A stretch of 8,532 nucleotides of DNA, taken from an uncultured Collinsella sp. (GTDB lineage Bacteria; Actinomycetota; Coriobacteriia; Coriobacteriales; Coriobacteriaceae). Below, one piece after another: positions 5,595 through 8,532 of this stretch. The stretch is taken from NCBI GenBank assembly GCA_902496945.1, contig CABVDE010000055.1:1-8532 (forward strand), in the 5' to 3' direction. The notes under the pieces are model-generated. The model made no database searches. It worked only from the letters and a program-made list of their open reading frames with translations, and was not told the origin of the DNA. Every line of letters starts with the position of its first letter. Within the stretch, counting starts at the first letter, position 1. The position numbers were made by a program, and so were the translations under genes.

Positions 5595-7670
5595 CTAGCG
5601 CAGGTACGCCTTCGCGTTGCCCAAACTGTAGGCGATGGTCGAGCCGTTGTGCAGCAGCGACGACGCCTGCGGGGCAATCGTGCCGGTAATGCCCAGCGCC
5701 AGCAGAGCCGAGTTGGTGAGCATCACCTTAGAGTAGGAGCTCGTCAGACGGTCGATGAGGCCCTGGCTCATGCGGCGCAGTCGCACGATCGCGGCAAGGT
5801 CCGTATCGGTCAGGATGATATCGGCGACCTCCTTGGCGATGTCGCTTCCGCCACCCATCGCCAGGCCCACGTCTGCCAAGCCGAGCGCAGGCGAATCGTT
5901 GACGCCGTCGCCCACCATGGCGACGTGACGGCCCTCACGCTTGATTTGCTCCACGTAGGCGTACTTGTCCTCGGGCAGCAGCTCGGCCTTAAACTCGTCG
6001 ACGCCCGCCTCGCGCGCAATGCGTGCGGCGGTGCGCTCGGAATCGCCCGTGAGCATGATGACATGCTTGACACCCAGCGCATGCAGATCGGCAATGGCCT
6101 CGCGCACTCCGGGCTTAAGCGGGTCCTCGATACCGAGCACGCCGACGACCTTGCCGTCGACCGCCAGATACAGCGGCGACAGACCCTGCATCTGGGACTC
6201 GATGCGCTCCTTGATGTCGGACTCGAGCTGTGCGCCCTCGTCCTCAAACACAAAATGCGCCGAACCGATGATTGCGCGACGCCCCTCAATGGACGAAGCG
6301 ATGCCGTGTGCCACGATGTACTCGACGGCGGCGTGGCGTTCGCGATGCTCGAGCCCACGCTCGCGGGCGGCGTTGACCACGGCGCGCGCCACCGGATGCG
6401 GAAAATGCTCCTCCAAGCAGGCAGAAAGGCGCAGAATCTCGTCCTCGCTCCAGCCGTCGGTCGTGAGTACACAGGTCAGACGCGGCTGGGCCTCGGTCAG
6501 CGTGCCAGTCTTATCAAAGACAATGGTATCGGCCTTGGCAAACGACTCAAAGTACTTGGCGCCCTTGACCATCACGCCCATCTTGGCGGCATAGCTCATG
6601 GCGGTCATGACAGCGACCGAACCCGTGAGCTTGAGCGCGCACGAGTAGTCGACCATCAGTGCCGCGGAGGTCTTGATGAGGCTGCGTGTGGTGAGCGCAA
6701 CCAGGCCCGCGAGCAGGAAGTTCCACGGAACGATCTTGTTGGCGAGGTCCTCCATGTGCGACTGGCCCTCGGACTTGAGCGAGTCGGCCGCCTGCACGAG
6801 CGACACGATCGAGCGAAGCTTGGTCTGGGCCGTGTTGGCGCGCACGCGCACCAGGATGCTGCCATCCTCGACGACGGTACCGGCGAACACGTCGTCGCCC
6901 GCGCTGCGCTCGACGGCAAGCGGCTCGCCGGTCAGGGTTGCCTGGTTGACCATGGCGCTCCCCTGTTCGACCACGCCGTCAATGCAGATAGACATGCCGG
7001 TGCGCACGGCCACCAAGTCGCCGGGCTCAAGCTCGGTGGCGGCAACGCTCACTTCGGTGTCGCCGACGACCTTTTGCGCTTTGTCGGGCACATCGAGCAA
7101 CGAGTTGATGAGCTCGTTTTCGCTCATGGCGCGGGTGTAGTCCTCGAGCAGCTCGCCCACGTTGAGCAGGAACATCGTCTGGCCTGCGGTATTGACGTCG
7201 CGCTTAACAAACGAGATGCCAATGGCCGAGGCGTCGAGCACGGGGACGGTCAGGCGCGGTTGCGCGAGCTCGTGGAGAGCGGCGCGCAAAAAGGTCATGT
7301 AACCGGCCACGACAAAGACGGCACGCAGCGGCGTGGGCAAAAACCAACGGCGCGCGTAGTGGGCGCCGATAAGTGTGGCAAGATCCATGACGAGCTTGTG
7401 CTTGCGTGGCTCAAGCTGCACCACGTAACCCGTCTTTGCGTCAGCAATGGCCTGGGCATCGAGCGCACCCAAGGCGTCGAGAACGCCCGCACGACACTGC
7501 TCGTCATATTCGAGCGCCATCTGGCCAATACGGCCATAAACGCGCACCTTGTGCACGCCGTCGATATCGCCGCTGAGCTTAAGAAGTGCATCGAGATCGC
7601 TCTCTGGCACAGGACCCGCCAATTGAAGACGGGTCCTGCCGGGGATCTCGCTAATAACCGAAAATCTCAC
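5595..7670 (-). CDS. P1B-like heavy-metal P-type ATPase
   Basis: A 691-residue membrane pump that would use ATP to move a metal cation. N-terminal residues 1-75 form a metal-domain-like fold of the HMA_2 type without the CxxC motif. Membrane segments are visible around 110-131, 140-175, 313-360 and 645-690. The actuator loop has TGEP (247-250), the phosphorylation site is Asp386 in DKTGT, the HP motif is His425-Pro426, and TGD (541-543) and MVGDGVNDSPAL (585-596) complete the ATP-binding and hinge motifs, so it should be active. In the metal-binding membrane helix, where CPC or SPC is usual, it reads DYSCALKL (341-348). The metal is therefore uncertain; Mn, Zn or Fe are possible. The GTG start has only a weak AGG site and follows the upstream small gene by 18 bp, which suggests coupled translation. 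The last membrane helix carries HNGST (674-678), typical of the family. Confidence 0.93.
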   Translation of the reverse strand: MRFSVISEIPGRTRLQLAGPVPESDLDALLKLSGDIDGVHKVRVYGRIGQMALEYDEQCRAGVLDALGALDAQAIADAKTGYVVQLEPRKHKLVMDLATLIGAHYARRWFLPTPLRAVFVVAGYMTFLRAALHELAQPRLTVPVLDASAIGISFVKRDVNTAGQTMFLLNVGELLEDYTRAMSENELINSLLDVPDKAQKVVGDTEVSVAATELEPGDLVAVRTGMSICIDGVVEQGSAMVNQATLTGEPLAVERSAGDDVFAGTVVEDGSILVRVRANTAQTKLRSIVSLVQAADSLKSEGQSHMEDLANKIVPWNFLLAGLVALTTRSLIKTSAALMVDYSCALKLTGSVAVMTAMSYAAKMGVMVKGAKYFESFAKADTIVFDKTGTLTEAQPRLTCVLTTDGWSEDEILRLSACLEEHFPHPVARAVVNAARERGLEHRERHAAVEYIVAHGIASSIEGRRAIIGSAHFVFEDEGAQLESDIKERIESQMQGLSPLYLAVDGKVVGVLGIEDPLKPGVREAIADLHALGVKHVIMLTGDSERTAARIAREAGVDEFKAELLPEDKYAYVEQIKREGRHVAMVGDGVNDSPALGLADVGLAMGGGSDIAKEVADIILTDTDLAAIVRLRRMSQGLIDRLTSSYSKVMLTNSALLALGITGTIAPQASSLLHNGSTIAYSLGNAKAYLR

Positions 7671-7688
7671 AGTTTGTGCCTGGGAGCG

Positions 7689-7934
7689 TTACTCGGCTGC
7701 CTCGTCAGCAGCAGCCTCGCTCTGGGTGATGTAGGCAGCCTCGGCAACCATGTCATCGACATTGGCCTTGGCCTGCTCGACCATGTCCTGATAGCAGTTC
7801 TTGACGCGCATACCGCACGCGATGCCCTGCACGCAGGCGTTCTTTACCGGAGCGCTGGTAAGCAGCTTGATGCCGGCCGTACCAAGCAGAAAACCGCCAC
7901 CGACAAGTAGAGTATTGAACGTCGACTTCTTCAT
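7689..7934 (-). CDS. DUF6110-like small membrane protein, partner of the ATPase
   Basis: An 81-residue protein with one N-terminal membrane segment (about 7-26, with a GGGFLLGTAG glycine-rich face), then a predicted amphipathic helix and an Ala/Glu-rich acidic tail. From memory it resembles the DUF6110 family, often encoded next to such ATPases; I could not check this. Three cysteines (34, 40, 47) are 6 and 7 residues apart, which places them near one face of a helix just after the membrane. They could bind metal or form a contact with the pump. The layout (short membrane helix, small size, gene just before the pump) recalls the PacL proteins of mycobacteria, which stabilise Ctp-type pumps, but the sequence is not clearly related. 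The ATG at 7934 has GGGAG seven bases before it; a longer frame from 8009 would run across the leader hairpins and is rejected. Confidence 0.85.
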   Translation of the reverse strand: MKKSTFNTLLVGGGFLLGTAGIKLLTSAPVKNACVQGIACGMRVKNCYQDMVEQAKANVDDMVAEAAYITQSEAAADEAAE

Positions 7935-7953
7935 GTTGTCTCTCCCTTTTCCG

Positions 7954-7986
7954 CAACAACTGCGGCACGGTGCCTCAGCACCCGAG
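7954..7986 (-). promoter_or_regulatory. Two hairpins in the operon leader
   Basis: On the minus strand GGTGC-tgag-GCACC (7970-7983) is followed by CCGCA-gttgt-TGCGG (7952-7966), just before the ribosome site of the small gene. Each has a 5-bp stem. They could affect translation or RNA stability; no known riboswitch fold was recognised. Confidence 0.35.
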
Positions 7987-7997
7987 TACATAAGTTT

Positions 7998-8007
7998 GCT
8001 CGAGCAC
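7998..8007. promoter_or_regulatory. Palindrome just after the operon start point
   Basis: TGCTCGAGCA is a perfect 10-bp palindrome about 6-15 bases downstream of the predicted start. It could be a repressor site or chance. Confidence 0.25.
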
Positions 8008-8019
8008 ACTTTTGGAAGA

Positions 8020-8048
8020 GTTTAGTTTATCTAACTATTAAGGTCAAC
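8020..8048 (-). promoter_or_regulatory. Promoter of the metal-ATPase operon
   Basis: TTGACC (plus-strand GGTCAA, 8043-8048) is 17 bp from TAAACT (plus-strand AGTTTA, 8020-8025). The predicted start is near 8013, giving a leader of about 78 bases. The -10 hexamer is duplicated (TAAACTAAACT), and the second copy lies at the wrong distance. Confidence 0.7.
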
Positions 8049-8060
8049 AAAGGTTAACTT
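8024..8060. promoter_or_regulatory. Candidate operator sites over the operon promoter
   Basis: An inverted repeat TAGTT-tatct-AACTA (8024-8038) overlaps the spacer and -10. Next to it two tandem 10-bp units, AAGGTCAACA and AAGGTTAACT (8041-8060), cover the -35. The inner GTTAG/CTAAC part resembles half-sites of DtxR/IdeR-type metal regulators, but the overall match is poor. A metal-sensing regulator is inferred, not shown. Confidence 0.35.
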
Positions 8061-8193
8061 TTTGGAAACTATCGGGCTCATAGCGCCCAGTTTTCGGCGA
8101 TCACTTGTGCCATGGCGCACTCCCACGGCGCAAGGGAAGGACTCTCCCCCACCCCCACGGATTGTGGTCTAATACTTTTCCGTCACTCTCACA
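8061..8193. other. Intergenic stretch, no gene seen
   Basis: No reading frame with a ribosome site is supported. There is a possible hairpin TTGTGCC/GGCGCAA (8105-8132, one G-U pair) and a C-rich run at 8144-8157. No promoter with a clear -35 was found. Confidence 0.5.
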
Positions 8194-8224
8194 ATGTGAC
8201 AAAGGGACAGTCCCTTTGTCACAT
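8194..8224. repeat. 31-bp perfect palindrome with GGGACAGTCCC core
   Basis: ATGTGACAAAGGGAC is followed by a single A and then its exact complement, giving 15-bp arms. The core GGGACAGTCCC and TTTGTCAC arms resemble a REP-type palindrome that I recall from many genomes, often linked to RAYT (TnpA-REP) transposases. No transposase is in the window. Confidence 0.85.
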
Positions 8225-8225
8225 C

Positions 8226-8260
8226 CATAAAGAATGAGGGCGCCAACGGCGCCCTCATTC
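8226..8260 (-). terminator. Terminator-like hairpin 1
   Basis: GAATGAGGGCGCC pairs perfectly with its complement across a three-base loop (13 bp). On the minus strand it is followed by TTTATGG. The T-run is short. Confidence 0.5.
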
Positions 8261-8353
8261 ACTCTATTCCTATCAGCCCACCTGACCTGAACGGCCGAGT
8301 CTTCACGGAACCGAGGGGCCGGGCGCAGGGCCTTGCCTCTCAATGAGTTCCCC

Positions 8354-8387
8354 TCAAAACAATGGGCGCGCCAACGGCGCGCCCATT
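8354..8387 (-). terminator. Terminator-like hairpin 2
   Basis: AATGGGCGCGCC pairs perfectly across a three-base loop (12 bp). On the minus strand it is followed by GTTTTGAG. Confidence 0.5.
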
Positions 8388-8486
8388 CACTCTATTCCAT
8401 TCAGCCCCGCCTGACCCGAACGGCCGAGTCGCTGCAGAACCCGGGAGCCCCGGCGGGGCGGGTGCTTGCTCAAAATGAGTTCCGCA

Positions 8487-8515
8487 CGCAAAGAAGGCCA
8501 CTTAATGTGGCCTTC
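8487..8515 (-). terminator. Terminator-like hairpin 3
   Basis: GAAGGCCAC pairs perfectly across a five-base loop (9 bp). On the minus strand it is followed by TTTGCG. The stem sequence differs from hairpins 1 and 2, so the position is kept but the sequence is not. Confidence 0.45.
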
Positions 8516-8532
8516 GTCTTGCGCAGGACTGT

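Larger units (their letters stand above)
8231..8532 (-). repeat. Tandem units of about 130 bp, each with a terminator-like hairpin
   Basis: Three hairpins are spaced 128 and 130 bp apart (8232-8260, 8361-8387, 8493-8515). Between them, blocks at 8256-8301 and 8384-8430 are about 90 percent identical (CATTCACTCTATTCC ... GGCCGAGTC), and an AATGAGTTCC motif recurs at 8342-8351 and 8474-8483. On the minus strand each hairpin is followed by a T-rich run. A third unit would continue past the window edge. It may be a repeat family or tandem small RNAs. Confidence 0.75.

Noticed and set aside
5649..7910. A 753-codon open frame on the plus strand opposite the ATPase gene
   Set aside because: It is antisense to a gene with complete P-type ATPase motifs; its His/Arg/Leu-rich product looks like a high-GC codon-bias shadow and matches no family I know.
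8101..8343. An 80-codon minus-strand frame
   Set aside because: It crosses the palindrome and hairpin 1, and has no ribosome site or family features.
8231..8532. A CRISPR array, because of regular repeats
   Set aside because: The period is about 130 bp and the repeated blocks are long and diverged, unlike 24-40-bp repeats with unique spacers; no cas gene is present.

Overview
The window looks like chromosome from a high-GC actinobacterium of the class Coriobacteriia, probably Collinsella or a close relative. Three things point there. The order rplM-rpsI-glmM is typical of Actinobacteria. The tmRNA begins GGGGGCGACTGGTTTCGACA. The ATPase and its small partner protein resemble gene pairs I know from gut anaerobes. 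The genus is inferred from pattern recognition, not from a search.

Left part (1-3993, all on the minus strand): the order of transcription is patatin-like phospholipase, then rplM (uL13), rpsI (uS9), glmM and a stand-alone glucose-type PTS EIIA. rplM has a strong sigma-70-type promoter and a hairpin at the start of its leader. rpsI is followed by a strong intrinsic terminator, so glmM and the EIIA gene need read-through or a promoter of their own. The genes serve translation (uL13, uS9), cell-wall precursor supply (GlmM), sugar uptake or carbon signalling (EIIA) and lipid hydrolysis (patatin).

Middle part (3994-5091): a gene-free stretch of about 500 bp holds a 48-bp direct repeat whose core matches, in inverted orientation, the 3' end of the tmRNA gene. 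The tmRNA gene (ssrA) follows on the minus strand with its own terminator and promoter. A divergent promoter region leads to a plus-strand gene for an unrecognised 145-aa acidic helical protein.

Right part (5526-8048, minus strand): a two-gene operon encodes an 81-aa single-pass membrane protein (DUF6110-like) with three regularly spaced cysteines, then a P1B-like metal-transport ATPase whose membrane CPC motif is replaced by Ser-Cys-Ala. Its promoter carries repeats that could bind a regulator. This pair is the most interesting protein system here; it resembles in layout the mycobacterial PacL-Ctp pairs, but that is inference.

Right end (8049-8532): no gene is supported. The stretch holds a 31-bp perfect palindrome and a tandem array of units about 130 bp long. 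Each unit ends in a hairpin that reads like a terminator on the minus strand, so the array may be a repeat family or a set of tandem small RNAs.
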